Below the pieces are notes generated by a model. That model was given only the letters and a program-made list of their open reading frames with translations. It did not search any database and was not told the DNA's origin. A stretch of DNA of 64,000 nt from Allantophomopsis cytisporea (Eukaryota; Ascomycota; Leotiomycetes; Phacidiales; Phacidiaceae): NCBI GenBank assembly GCA_024752435.1, contig CP103037.1, forward strand, positions 682,001 through 746,000, read 5' to 3'. Below, piece after piece: positions 36,071 through 47,912 of the stretch. A program made the translations under genes and the position numbers. Numbering within the stretch: position 1 is the first letter of the stretch; every line of letters starts with the position of its first letter.

Positions 36071-37066
36071 TGTGGGTCTTTCAAAATGCCTGATGAATGT
36101 CTTTTGAAAAGAGAATAAATGTGAGAGAAGAAAAGAAATAACTTTGGTTACACCCCATACATACCGAAGCTTATGGCGACACAACCACCAAACTAAACCA
36201 TTAATACTTAGAATACTATGGGAACCGAGTATAGCCGACAAAAGCCGGCTTTCGTTACGAGGGGCATTCATCACATCATGGTCTAAAACAGAAGGTGAGT
36301 AATAATGGTGGAATAAAGATATGAATAAATAAATAAAGGCTTAAAAGCGATTCTACACTTGTGCGTTTATAAATTTGTATTCAGGTATTCATAAGTGTTA
36401 TCTACGCAGCCCACGTTGAGATCTTGGCGACTGACAGATCGTATCTTCAACGTCACAGGGAGCTTTATTAACCTTATTTTTATTGAGAATTTAGATTTGT
36501 TTCTTATCACCAAAAAACGGACTCTCATGATCCTCTCTAAGCTAGGTACCTGATACCGTGGCAATGAATATGATCAACATGAAGGGTGTATGGGATTGTA
36601 CTGCATCTACTTGCCACTTAGATTGAAGTTATTCAAGCTTACTACGTACAGCTTCGGCACCTCTTATCTTATCTGTACCTTAAACCTTAGCTCAATAATG
36701 TTGTTTCTGCCCCATCTACGATTAACCAAGGTAGGAAACTTCGTCTCGTCCACTTGTGAAAACTCTGTCTTTGAGCAGAATAGAGGTGAATACATACAAG
36801 ACCTTGGATAAGCGTACTGCAACAGAGAAGCCTACATACAAACCCAGTACATGCTACTTCGGACACTCGTACATTAGCCATCACCACCGCGCACGCACTT
36901 CAAGCTTTCCAAGAGCCTTGACTCACATCTACAAAACTATTACGAAATTCCCATCACCAACTTTCACGAACCCTCCATAGTCTTACACGACTCAACAACG
37001 TCAATTGGGAATTTACAAGACCAAATTGCCATAACAAAGTGTATATTAAACGCCTATGACGTTGTC
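36071..37066. promoter_or_regulatory. Divergent intergenic region, CBS and mitochondrial membrane protein
   Basis: The two start codons are 996 bp apart and point away from each other, so both promoters should be here. I could not identify a specific site such as a Cys3/Met4-type element with confidence. Confidence 0.4.
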
Positions 37067-38017
37067 ATGATGTCTGACAAAAACCCTGGCGTACTTACGC
37101 CCTCCGCAGTTGTTCCTAAGCCTGCTTCAACCACAACAACAACACCGGAGATTGGGAGGAAATGGAATACGAAGAATCTTGGTTTGAGACTTGGAGCTGA
37201 TCTTGTATCGGCCGCCTCAGCGGGCTCATTGATAGCCCCAATCATCACTATTATTGACCAGTAAGTCTTCATATCCCACTTACCCCTTCCTTTACTCCAA
37301 GGTCAAAATCTGATATTCAGCAGGGGAATTATGGAGAACGCATCTGGCAAAGCAACCCTCGGCGACTCGATCAGAAAATCTCTCAAAACGCTCATTACAC
37401 GCCCTCATCACCTCCTATTTTCCAAGCCCGTCGGCTTAATCTTCATGCTCTACGGCGGCACCTACCTGACAGCCAACGTGCTGGACACGGCCACATCGAC
37501 GGTGCAAAACAAGCCGGCAACGCTCGTGACAGCTGGTACACTAAAGTTTGCTGCTTCCTCGAGCGCAAACATCGGCCTTTGTCTCTTCAAAGACCAAGCA
37601 TTCGCGCGACTTTTCGGGCCTGGTGGCCCCCCACGTCCTGTGCCACCCCCGACATACCTCCTCTTCGCAGCACGCGATTGCTTGACTATTTTTGCATCCT
37701 TCAACGTCCCACCTCTCCTTGCGCCTGTACTTGGCGAGAAGTTGCCTGAGGAGCTCCAGAAGAGAGTCAGTGGGCAGACACTGGCGCAGTTCTTGGCGCC
37801 GGCTGGGATTCAGCTGGTCAGCACGCCAATGCATCTACTAGGTTTGGATCTTTATAATCGCTCTAATGTCAGTGCGGCGGATAGGTGGGCGATCATCAAG
37901 AAGAACTGGGGTATTAGCGCCATTGCGCGCATGTGTAGAATCGTACCCGCATTTGGTGTGGGTGGGGTGGTTAATGGGAAGGTTAGGAGAAATATCCTTT
38001 CGAAAGCGCCGGCTTAG
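37067..38017 (+). CDS. Conserved fungal membrane protein, probably mitochondrial
   Basis: I cannot name the family. Two exons, 37067-37260 and 37321-38017, give 296 residues; the intron is 60 nt (GTAAGT donor) and ends in a tandem CAGCAG acceptor, so either an HRGIM or a QGIM join is possible. Several small- and Gly-rich hydrophobic segments look membrane-embedded: LGADLVSAASAGSLIAPIITII, VGLIFMLYGGTYLTANV, TLKFAASSSANIGLCLF, FLAPAGIQLVSTPMHLLGL and GISAIARMCRIVPAFGVGGVVNG. The arrangement is reminiscent of mitochondrial carriers but the carrier signature PxDxxK is not seen. The tail is basic (KVRRNILSKAPA). A start at the second ATG (37070) is equally possible. Confidence 0.82.
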
Positions 38018-39213
38018 TTTTGATAATCTTGTTCTCACATCTGCAAATATCACCGATCCTCAGCTATCTGGTCAAGAGAGACGAAGAGCCCATAAGAATG
38101 CTGGAAGTGCCGCTGTAAGGCTAAAGACGACTTTCTCATCAAGGATTCGCCGGAGCCGACGCTTTGTTTGGGCCTGTTTTTTTATGGGGCATCCAAAGAT
38201 TGGAAGGACGTTATACTCTCTGAGGAAGTTTTGATACAGAGTTGTGGTAATCAGGACTGCTTCGTTACTTTCGATATGAGAAGGTTCAATAATCGACGAT
38301 AATTTGGCGATAGATTTTGTACATATGAAAGGAAGATGTTTTGTTGTGGGATATTGGGAATGAGGCAAGTGTATAACAGCAGAGAAATATACAGACTGGG
38401 CTCTCCCTTGTGTAGAAGCCTAGGCCACAATAATAAAATACTGGACCACAGTCCCAATTTCATACAATATAATGCTTCAATGCGTACAGCAAACTTTACT
38501 CGAGATGGCATCATATTAAAACCTTACGACACTCCACGGGCTGGAAATTAGGCCATATCCGAATCCCATTGGGAACTTCTAAGATCTCTTGGAAGATTGG
38601 GACGGGATGATAGTGCAAGGATTACCGATCACTGTTTTTAGATGTTTCCAGGAGGCTGTTCCTATATAATGTTATGGAATTACAGTTGTGGAAACAAGGT
38701 GATCTTCTAGCCATAGCCAGAGAGTATTTCTCCAAAAGCAAATCAATTAAAGGCCGTACGTGGTGGTTTTATAGTCAATAGCTCCAATTTCCTTGGTAAC
38801 ATGTAATCCATATTGGACAGCGTGGGGCCTTAGTGGATTATTGTTGTCCCTTGACATTAGTAAACAAGATTTAAGTAGGAGCTACTTGTCTATCACTTAT
38901 CAGCCAAAAAGAGCCCCAACGTGAAAATTATTTCTGGCGTCACGTATGGGTCAGTCTTTTTGATATTCGAACTCAAATTGCTTTGCCTGATAGGAGAAAG
39001 ATCTATCAGGTTGCTGATGCACAATCATGAGTAAGCCGTAGATAGTCATATGAAAGTCGGGGCTGAACATGAAATATTAAAAATCCGGGGTTTGCCGCCT
39101 TTGTGTTCGACGTCACCGTGATTGTTCACACAATATACAGATTCTCAATGCTATCGCGAGAGAATTCCTCACAAATATCACAAACAAACCACTCTTGACG
39201 CGTCTCTAGCATC
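38018..39213. other. Intergenic
   Basis: 1.2 kb between two plus-strand genes. No coding sequence is supported. The NAD kinase promoter should be in its last few hundred bases. Confidence 0.5.
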
Positions 39214-41137
39214 ATGCCTAATAGATCGAACATACCGTCGTTTAAACTACCGGAGAATCGCGACCTCGCGACCCCGTTGACGAGTCCGACGAACGAAGAG
39301 GTGAGTTGAGCACATTCCGGCAGCAGAGTAGTCCAAATGATTTGATGACCTAATGTTAACAAAGTCGCATCCAGGGTCATTCAAGCTGTAGCGATTCCGA
39401 ATACCAACATGCTTTGGAGGTAGTCTTCGATGCCGAGCAGAACCACCGCCGAAAGTCCTCTCTCGTGTCTACCGAGGCACCAGCCTTCATACAGGCCCGC
39501 CACGATAATACCGCCTGCTTTGTACACACACTGCTTGAGTCTCAACGGCAACGTGGCATCCCCAATGGAGGACTCGACGGCATTGCCGAGACCCTTAAGA
39601 CGACACGGATAGACAGTGGCAAGAATGGCTTGGATGGCACGCATGGTAAGCACAAGAGTGGCGGCGGAGAGACGCCTGTAGAGCCAAAATCGGGCGGATC
39701 TGACAAGGGGAAGGGCAATGCGAACGGGAATAGCAGTGGAAGCAGGACTCCATTATCACTAGTTCCTGGTGGTCAGGAGGACGAGCAGGCATGGCAGAGA
39801 CGTCATTCAGGATTAGACACGCCGCAGAAACCATATCCAGATCTTGGACACCAGCACTCTCGACTCCTTACTAAACGACAGTTGTCGGATATGGCTTGGG
39901 GTGTCCGTGAGCTCTCAAAGCGGCTCGGCAGTATAAAAATGAAGTTAAAAGTTCGCACTGTGTTCTTGTTAACCAAGGCACACGATGAGGAGCTGATTGG
40001 GAATACGCGCGAAGTCGCAAGGTGGCTACTGAGTCCTGAGAGACAAGTACGGTATACAGTCTATGTGGAGGAGAACCTGAAGGAGAACAAAAAGTTTGAC
40101 TCAAAGGGCTTATTGATGGAGCTAAAGGAGTTAGAGGAAAAGAAGGAACAAGAAGGAGTTGAGGTTAAGAGCGGTGAGAAGAGGCTACGGTATTGGAACG
40201 ATGAGATGTGCCGGACTCGACCGCATACATTCGATTTCATTGTAACGCTGGGAGGTGATGGGACGGTCCTTTATGCTTCATGGCTCTTCCAACGAGTCGT
40301 GCCGCCGGTATTATCATTTGCACTTGGATCACTGGGATTCTTAACAAAGTTTGATTATGATGACTTCCAAGGATGTCTTACTAGAGCTTTTAGAGACGGT
40401 GTGACTGTCAGCTTAAGACTAAGATTTGAGGGCACAGTGATGCGAAGTCAGAGGAAGGAGGGAGAAGGTAAGCGGGACTTAGTAGAGGAACTTGCGGGTG
40501 AAGAGAAGGAGGATGAGAGGACGCATAGACCTGACGGCACTTATGAAATATTGAACGACATTGTAGTTGATAGAGGACCAAATCCAAGTAAGTACCCTGT
40601 TCTTCCTACAAGTTCTGATCTAACAAATCACAGCAATGTCATCAACTGAGATATTTGGTGATGACGAGCATTTCACCTCAGTGGCAGCAGATGGAATATG
40701 TGTAGCTACACCAACCGGTAGCACGGCCTACAATCTTGCAGCTGGTGGTTCCCTCTGTCATCCTGAGAACCCAGTCATTCTTGTGACTGCGATATGCGCA
40801 CACACCTTGAGTTTCCGTCCGATTATCCTCCCAGATACCATGGTGTTGCGTGTGGGTGTTCCCTACGATGCCCGAACCAGCAGCTGGGCTAGTTTTGATG
40901 GAAGAGAGAGGTATGCTGAGCAATCACTTCTACAACCATTCTGACTTGAGATCACTGATACTTTACAGAGTTGAGCTGTGTCCTGGAGATTATGTCACCA
41001 TTTCCGCATCCAGGTATCCATTTGCAAATGTTATGCCACAAGGTAGGCGGTCTGAAGATTGGGTCAGTAGTATTTCGGGCAAGTTGGGATGGAATACCAG
41101 ACAGAGGCAGAAATCATACAAGGAGTGGACTTCTTGA
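39214..41137 (+). CDS. NAD(+) kinase
   Basis: Phosphorylates NAD to NADP. Four exons (39214-39300, 39375-40587, 40634-40910, 40969-41137) give 581 residues; all three introns are short and phase-consistent. The first 170 or so residues are Ser/Gly/Lys-rich and look disordered. The kinase domain begins around LKVRTVFLLTKAHDEEL. The GGDG motif is at 322-325 (TLGGDGTVLYASW), followed by the structural block SFALGSLGFLTKFDYDDF, the NE/D part EILNDIVVDRGP, and CVATPTGSTAYNLAAGGS. An acidic/Lys-rich insertion separates the two parts, as in Utr1-like fungal enzymes. No mitochondrial presequence is obvious, so this is likely the cytosolic form rather than the Pos5 type. The first exon ATG was chosen because it joins in frame to exon 2. 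Confidence 0.93.
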
Positions 41138-41767
41138 GAAATCCCTAATACGACAATTTTTAAAGGGAAATAGAGTGACTGCTATTTATACTAGGATACC
41201 GAAATTATGAACACAAATACCAGGAATCGTCTTATTGAAATCATTGTACATACATACATCAACACATGATGTTCGGCGTCCTGTCAATGGTAAATGTGCC
41301 AAGTTCGCTCAATACCCTCCACAGTTATCACCGTTGGTAATGACTTGCTGCCTGACATGTCAGGGGAGAGACCGTTGGAAAGGGTGAAGGATGACCATGA
41401 GAGCAAAAGGACCACCAGACATGTGCCCTCAGCTTGCATGATCAAACTCGTCATAAGACAAATAATCACAAGATCAGAATTTCAACAGCCTCTCAGACAT
41501 TACTTTTTACAAATTATTATCTCCTGTTTTCCTTGGTAAAGTGAATAACTCGAAGAGCATCTTTGCGCAAATACGTAAATAAATAGTATACTGATCTGCT
41601 AGAGATCGACGCGACAACGCCGAGTTACATCATTCGACAACACAACACCCAAAGTCCCCGCCATTAGCACCGACCATAACAAGTCACTCTTCCGCTCTAC
41701 TTGCATATGCAATATCCTCTTTCACCACCACAACAACACCAATATCAAATTCCAACCACTATATATC
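41138..41767. other. Intergenic
   Basis: Between the NAD kinase and inhibitor-2 genes. Near its 3' end are CAC/CAA-rich stretches (41640-41760) that fit a pyrimidine- and A-rich 5' leader. No gene is seen. Confidence 0.5.
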
Positions 41768-42636
41768 ATGGCTAGCGTAGTCCACGACCCACCTGCAGAG
41801 ATGCATAGTCCTCCAGGACCAGCTGCAAAGCGCCCAAAGGGTGTGTTTTTAAGCTGCATTACTCAACTTAGACTTATCTAACACGAACAGGAATTCTCAA
41901 AAACTCTTTCCATCGTTCTCCGCCGAACCAAGCTCCAATCACAACTTCTCCTCCACCTGCGCAACCACCGACTGCTATCAGCGAAGTTCGCCCTGGGCTC
42001 GAGCGCGATCTTTCAGAGAAGGATATCACTTTACAAAACACCCTTCAGAATGCCGGACATCGAAGAAGCTCATCAGCAGCTCGTCCTACCGGCTCTAGAA
42101 GACAATCAGGCAGTACGCAGGATGGCGACGTGAATGAAATGAGGCTGAAATGGGACGAGGCAAACTTGTACCTCACCGAGCAGGAGAAGAGTTCTACGAT
42201 GAAGATTGACGAGCCGAAGACACCATATGCAAAGCACTACGACCCTTCGGAGGATGATGAGGAGATGCGAACTTTGGATGCGCAAGAAATTATCGTCGAC
42301 GAGCTAGACGCGACTAAGCCAGCCAAAAAGCATGCGAAGGAAGACGACATCCCGGGATTAGAGCTCGGAGAACCGGAAGAGGCTGTACCTGAGAATGACC
42401 CAGGAGAAAGTGACAGATTGGTCAGAAGAAACAGCGGCGCCAAGGCTGTACATGTTGACGAGAGCGTCGAGGAGCCGAGTGGTAGTCAGTTGGAGAGCGA
42501 GAAGCACAAGAAATTCGAGGAGATGAGAAAGAAGCACTACGAGATGAGAAATGTCGCAGATCTTTTGGGACATCCTGAGGAGTTAGATGCCATGGATGAA
42601 GATGAGGATGATGACATGAATGGAAGTGCAAAGTGA
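41768..42636 (+). CDS. GLC8: Protein phosphatase 1 inhibitor-2 (Glc8 family)
   Basis: A small, heat-stable regulator of type 1 protein phosphatase. Exons are 41768-41840 and 41891-42636, with a 50-nt intron (GTGTGT to GAACAG), giving 272 residues. The family hallmarks are all there: KGILKN near residue 24 spanning the intron, the KWDE motif (RLKWDEANLYL), KIDEPKTPY with the regulatory threonine, and the long helix KFEEMRKKHYEMRNVADLL near the C-terminus. The tail is acidic (MDEDEDDDMNG). The protein is rich in charged residues and is expected to be intrinsically disordered. It follows the NAD kinase on the same strand and faces MSH3 convergently. Confidence 0.93.
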
Positions 42637-43190
42637 TAGCATCAGGGGTTTAGGATTAGGAGTCATGGATGTGGAGTTCTTGATTAGCTGGTCGGCTTTG
42701 GAATGGGGGTTCTGCAAATGCCTCTTCACGTTGCGTTTTCAGCTATGAATCATTGTCTGCAGTCAGCACCCGTTTCTCTTTTTCCTTTATTGTTCTTTTC
42801 GTCTTGATTCCATGCTCCGCTGTGCAATATACCAAAGTCCTTGAGATACACAAATGAGAGCAATTTAAAGGCATCCTATCCTCCTTTGCTTAGGCCAGAC
42901 ATGTTCTATTGACGATGATACTAAGATACAGCACAATAATGAGAGGGTTTTATCATCAACGTAACTCAAAGGGTCAAGCCTGAGCATTTATTGACTGAAA
43001 CTCGATGACCTTGTGATATCAAAGGCAACCAAGTTGTGCTTCTGATCAGTAAGGAGTAATGTGAAACGGTCTAATTTCTTGCTCAGATAGTAAGCGATGC
43101 GAACATGCATACTGATCAAACTTAACAACCATTGTGATTGGGACCTTTGATAATATCGATATTGGTATCATTGCACAGGTATCTAATACA
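42637..43190. other. Intergenic, convergent 3' ends
   Basis: Between the 3' ends of the inhibitor-2 and MSH3 genes; no coding sequence is seen. Confidence 0.5.
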
Positions 43191-46100
43191 TTACAGTTGT
43201 TCAACTCCAGCTACAAGTAAATCCAGGGACTTTTTATCATTTTCCGTCAATACATCACCCAGCAATCTCGCTAGACCACCCATCATCTTGCCCCGCACCT
43301 CATCTTCCAACTCCTTTGACTTGATGGCCGCAGTGTCCAATATAGAATGTGGCACGTTAGCAAGTTTAGCGACGTTCAGCCCATATGAGCGATGCGCGAC
43401 ACCTTCTCCGATCTCATAGAGAAATGTAATATCGTCACCATCCTCAACGAACTTCATGTGTACGTTCTTCAGCTCTCCATGCTCAAATGTCTTCTCTAGC
43501 GATGCGAGGGTTTGGTAATGTGTAATGAACAGTGTCAGGCACTTTGAATCCCGGATGATGTGCTCGAGGACGGCTTGCGCAATAGCTACACCATCGTGTG
43601 TGCTTGTTCCTCGCCCGAGTTCATCAAGGATGACTAAACTTCGTGGAGTTACTTGCTTAAGTATGTCTGATGTCTCCGACAGCTCGACCATGAAAGTGGA
43701 TTCACCTTTCATCATGTTGTCGAAGGCACCCATTCGAGTATAGACTGCATCGAGCATACCGAGAGTTGCTGATTCTGCGGGGACATAAGAGCCTATTTGT
43801 GCCATGATGCATATTAGGGCGACCTGTCGCACATAAGACGACTTTCCGCCCATATTAGGACCGGTAATGAGGAGACCCCTGGTCCTGTCTTGCGACAAGT
43901 TGGTACTGTTGGGCACATATGTATCAAACAAGAGTTGTTCAACCATTGGGTGTCTACCGCCAACGATATCGATCTTCGGTGAAGATTTGTACCGGGGTTT
44001 GATATATCCAGGCTGAGAAGCGGTGGTCGCCAGCGAGAGCAAACAGTCCAGTATCGCCAAAGAATTGACACAGTCACGAAAAGATTGGTACTGGGCTGAG
44101 ATGTCACCGAGTAAAGATGAGAAGGCATTGTCACAGGCCGCTGCGAGAGACTCCTTGTGCTGATCTCTCTCGCGGAGCATGTTGATTACTTCTGGAGTAT
44201 GGAACCGAGCTAGCTTTTTTGTACCGCTGATCTTTACCCACGAAGCAGGAACATTTCTGAGGTTGGAATTCTCAATTTCGATCAGGTATTCGATACCGGA
44301 TGATGTCACGTATGTGATCGGGGTCTTTCTATTGATCTTGGCAGCTGCAGGTTGCCTGTGTTCTTCTAGATCCTGCTCCACAGCCGCGATACCCATTTTA
44401 TGGTTCGTAATCGCATCGGTCTCGAATTCTTCTCGGAAAAAGGCGTATTTGTCGTCAGAGCGAGCCGCTTCAGGATTGATGCGTTCGAGAAATCCTACAA
44501 TAGCTTCGCGCATAGTAGGAAGAGATGCCACCGCCTCATTGATCGTGGTGGAATTGAACCCGGCCTCTTGCGGTGACTTGACTTCCGCAAACTCGTTCGC
44601 GATACATTGCATAGTTTGTAAAACCGTAAGAAGTTCTGGGCGAGTGCATTTCCCGTAGTAGATCCGAATGAGGCTCCGCTCAAGATCTGACTTAATCTTC
44701 ATGAGTAATGACTTCAGCTTGTCTACTCTGGCTGTATCAGCCCCATCCTTCAATTCCTCGATTGCCTCTGTGCGCTCCTCGAGTCGACTTTTATCGAGAA
44801 GTGGTCGTCCAACCCATTTACGTAGCAACCGTTGCCCAAATTTCGTTTGTGTCTTATCAAGGGCCCAGAAGAGACTACCTTTCTCCGTGTGGTCGGTCTG
44901 ATTTCGGTATATCTCAAGACTGGTGAGGGTGTTCCCGTTCAGAAGCATATGCGATCGAGAGCTAAATGATTGGAAATACTTTGTCAAATCGAACACATGT
45001 TCCAGGCCGTACTCGGTCATATGTTTTATCATGGCCGACAGACAAATCGTGACAGGTTCACATAGCTTGATGACCTTGTTGAGAAGTTCAGAGGCCTTCT
45101 TGTCTCCTTGCGACGATTGTGTCTTCTCAGCATAGAATTCGGCAACGTGAGAGGAGCTTTGAGCGGCAATAGTCTTGGGCTTGTCAACTCTCTCCACTCG
45201 AATTTTATCCCCGAATACATTGGTATTGCTGCCAGACAAGTGTTGAACAAGTTTTTCGGTGGCCTTAGTGAGCTCACCTACGATAAGAAATTCACAAGGT
45301 GATATGTGAAGCAAGCGAGTCTCGAGTTCACTTCTCATAAAACCATCTTCGAAGTTGTCATAGATGACGTCGCCTGTGCCGGGTTGTACAGCAAGTATTC
45401 CAATATCCACTTTCTCGTCTGTTCCTCCAGCCTTTGTTTTTGTCTCTGTGAGGCATAGAAGGTAACCGGTCGCAGGCGCACCACCTGATGGCGCATCTGT
45501 TTGGTCGAGTCCATCGACATCATCGATATATGTTCCTTTCGTATATAAATTCGTGAGCTTTCGAACAAAAGGTGTGTTTCGATTGTCTCCAGCCTTCTTC
45601 AGTGCTGCAGTCTCGATTTGTCTCACAACTCCAACCTTGTGACCTGCGGCGATAAGTCGTTTTGCATGAACAGGCAATCGATGGACTGGTATACTGGCGG
45701 AGGCAAACTTATCGAGATGAGCTTCAGATGGATCTATGCAATATCAGTAAGGTTGTAGAAGTACGATGTCTAGGTGAACACACGCTCATCGAATCTGAAT
45801 TTGCCCGGGATACAGACGATACTCAGCTCTTTTGCAGCTACCCTCGCATCTTCGCCAAAAAATCTGAACTTGTACCCAACCTCTACAATGAGCAAGGTGT
45901 CCATATGTTTGCGTTTGATATCAAGCATTTGGATTTCCATTGGTGTGAGCTTTCCAGTCTTTGCACCTTTCTTCTTGCCCTTTGCCGCTTGTAAAACCTC
46001 CTCTGCATCATCGGCATCCTCTTCATCTAATACTGATGTTTCTTCGGAGATCTGACCTCCTCTCCGCTTTATTTGAGCGATACTGTCTGGGTGCCCTAGC

Positions 46101-46615
46101 TTCTTCACGAACTTACGATGTAACTGTTCTTTTTGATGCCTCGTATTGTCGTCGATGTCTGGGTTCGCGGATGTACCGTTATCTGCCTGACTTGAATCGT
46201 AGACATATTGATCTGTACGCGATGATATGTTTGATCTTGCATTGGTCGATTTCGTTGGTGCTGAAGACCTCGCATCACTCTTACGTCCCAGTGATGGCAA
46301 TGCCGTTTCGGGAGCACATGTGTGCCCATCCTCGTTTTCACCCATTGCCTTGATCTTTTTGCCTGGTCTATCGAAGGTTGAGTTTCCATCCGTGGGGTCC
46401 GACTCAAGAGGTCTCTTGATGCTGGATCCTGAGAGCGTTTCTCTGGCGGAAACATGATTATGACTGCTTTGGATGTTCGAGGCAGCTTCGCCGCTCAGCT
46501 GGCCTGCAGCCGAGGAACTATCTGGTGAAGACTTTGAGGAGCCATTGACTGTCTTCCGAGTGAAGAAGCTAGATATTGACTGCTGCTTCTTCGCTGGAGT
46601 GCTGGGAGTTGGCAT
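43191..46615 (-). CDS. MSH3: DNA mismatch repair protein Msh3
   Basis: With Msh2 it forms MutS-beta, which recognises insertion/deletion loops. Exons are 46615-45784 and 45733-43191, with a 50-nt intron (GTGTGT donor, GCATAG acceptor), giving 1124 residues. The N-terminus has a PCNA-interacting motif (QQSISSFF at about 11-18) and a basic disordered part. The mismatch-binding domain starts with TPMEIQMLDIKRKHMDTLL and VEVGYKFRFFGEDARVAAKEL, and the intron sits inside FDEHPSEAHLDKFASASIPV. The ATPase has Walker A in TGPNMGGKSSYVRQ (near residue 905), Walker B in SLVILDELGRGTSTHDG and the FITHYQTLASLE helix. The lever and clamp regions lie between. A cell-cycle box lies just upstream. Confidence 0.95.
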
Positions 46616-47744
46616 CTTTCTGGCGTTAATTCACATAGCTTTTCGCGTCAATAAGGTGGAGGACGCGTTTCCGCGATGCGCGTCATCTCAGATAATTAAT
46701 ACGTAGGTACGAGTAGTGCTGTAGTACCTAAGGTCAAGCACCCAAAGTACACCAGTCAGGTAAGGCACCACGGCCTCGCGAGGCTAGTAGCGGGAAGCCT
46801 AAGGAGTTTAAGCTTGTGTCCAGATACATACATTACCTTACCTTAACAACTGGGCTACAATATAGCAATATAAATTCTTATCATCAATAATTGGTTCTCG
46901 GTCTTTGTGAGCGACATGCTACTGAAGAGAGGAACAATGGCCAGGATTCTAGTGTATCGCCTTTTCTTATAAAAGCAGCAGCTGAGTACCTAACTCCCTA
47001 CCCAATCCTGCTCATCACTCACGAATGGAAATAGATCACATATGCAGAACTCAGCTTCCAAACATTGCATTACGACGAGCTGGTGGAATGCTACCCGCCT
47101 GAACTGTGTTTGGCGCCTATCCTTTCCCTCCGGAGCCCTGATCGGCTACAAACATTCTCAAGATGAATTTGAGCAAGATTTTTTGCTTTAAGTCTGATGA
47201 GTTGCATCAAGCAATATTATATTGATTCCTTGAGTCTACATCAGTCAAACGGCCTTTCTCTTGCAGCATATCGAGTAAGGTTTCGATCCAAACAAAGCAT
47301 GCAATTAATCGAATTCTCACCGGAATTGCCCAATTTATGTAGCTGACATCTCCCAATACTTTTACATTCCATTCTAATCTGGGCGTTCCACCAACTGTTC
47401 GTGTTATGCGAGAATAAGTTTCGAATCTTCTGTCGTGCTCCTCTATGTCACTTCCCGTATGTCGCCCTCCATAGCACTTTTATTACGAGGCAATACATTT
47501 CGTATATTTTCTCTCATCAACAGATGAGAAAAACGGTGTGCTTCATTAAATTCTTTATAATTACGGTATCGCACATAACAATATTTTGGAGTGGGCATGC
47601 GATTGCGGCATATAACGACTCCTTTACTGCCACTCAATTCTATCTCATTCTCCGGGGATTTCATATTTGATTCGAATTGAACGAGTCTAAGTGCTCAATA
47701 TCACCCTGAGCTTTAATTGATCCCTCTAGCAACTTGCCTTAATT
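46616..47744. other. Intergenic
   Basis: 1.1 kb upstream of MSH3 and of the small cysteine-rich gene. Apart from the cell-cycle box I see a patch with GTACCTAAGG and CCTTACCTTAAC words (46700-46860) and no gene. Confidence 0.5.
46641..46668. promoter_or_regulatory. MluI cell-cycle box and neighbouring CGCG site upstream of MSH3
   Basis: A palindromic ACGCGT is at 46663-46668, about 50 bp upstream of the MSH3 ATG, and TTTCGCGT is at 46641-46648. ACGCGT is the binding word of MBF (Mbp1/Swi6 type), which drives S-phase and DNA-repair genes in fungi. Confidence 0.5.
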
Positions 47745-47912
47745 ATGGCTCAAGTCCGCGTGCTACACATGATTTGCTGCAAGTGCTATGGGACGAATCG
47801 TTGCAAAGCGCACCCGAAAGACAAGTGCACCAACTGTGACCACGCAGAGTGCAGCCATTGCGGTCACTGGACACAATATATCGACTCTAGAGACTTGCCC
47901 GACGATCATTGA
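47745..47912 (+). CDS. Small cysteine-rich zinc-finger-like protein, 55 residues
   Basis: A complete intronless frame from ATG at 47745 to TGA at 47912. It holds eight cysteines and several histidines: ICCKC (11, 12, 14), C20, then CTNC and CSHC, which form a C-x2-C-x4-C-x2-C unit at residues 28-39 with nearby His33, 38 and 41. That spacing would suit binding of one or two zinc ions. An upstream in-frame stop makes the ATG the natural start. There is no signal peptide, which argues against a secreted effector. Similar tiny CC-x-C...CxxC proteins are common and undescribed in filamentous fungi, but I cannot name a family. It overlaps longer meaningless frames on both strands. Confidence 0.65.
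   Translation: MAQVRVLHMICCKCYGTNRCKAHPKDKCTNCDHAECSHCGHWTQYIDSRDLPDDH

Noticed and set aside
38072..38368. 98-codon minus-strand frame after the membrane-protein gene
   Set aside because: Lies in the likely 3' untranslated region of the upstream gene and has no conserved feature.
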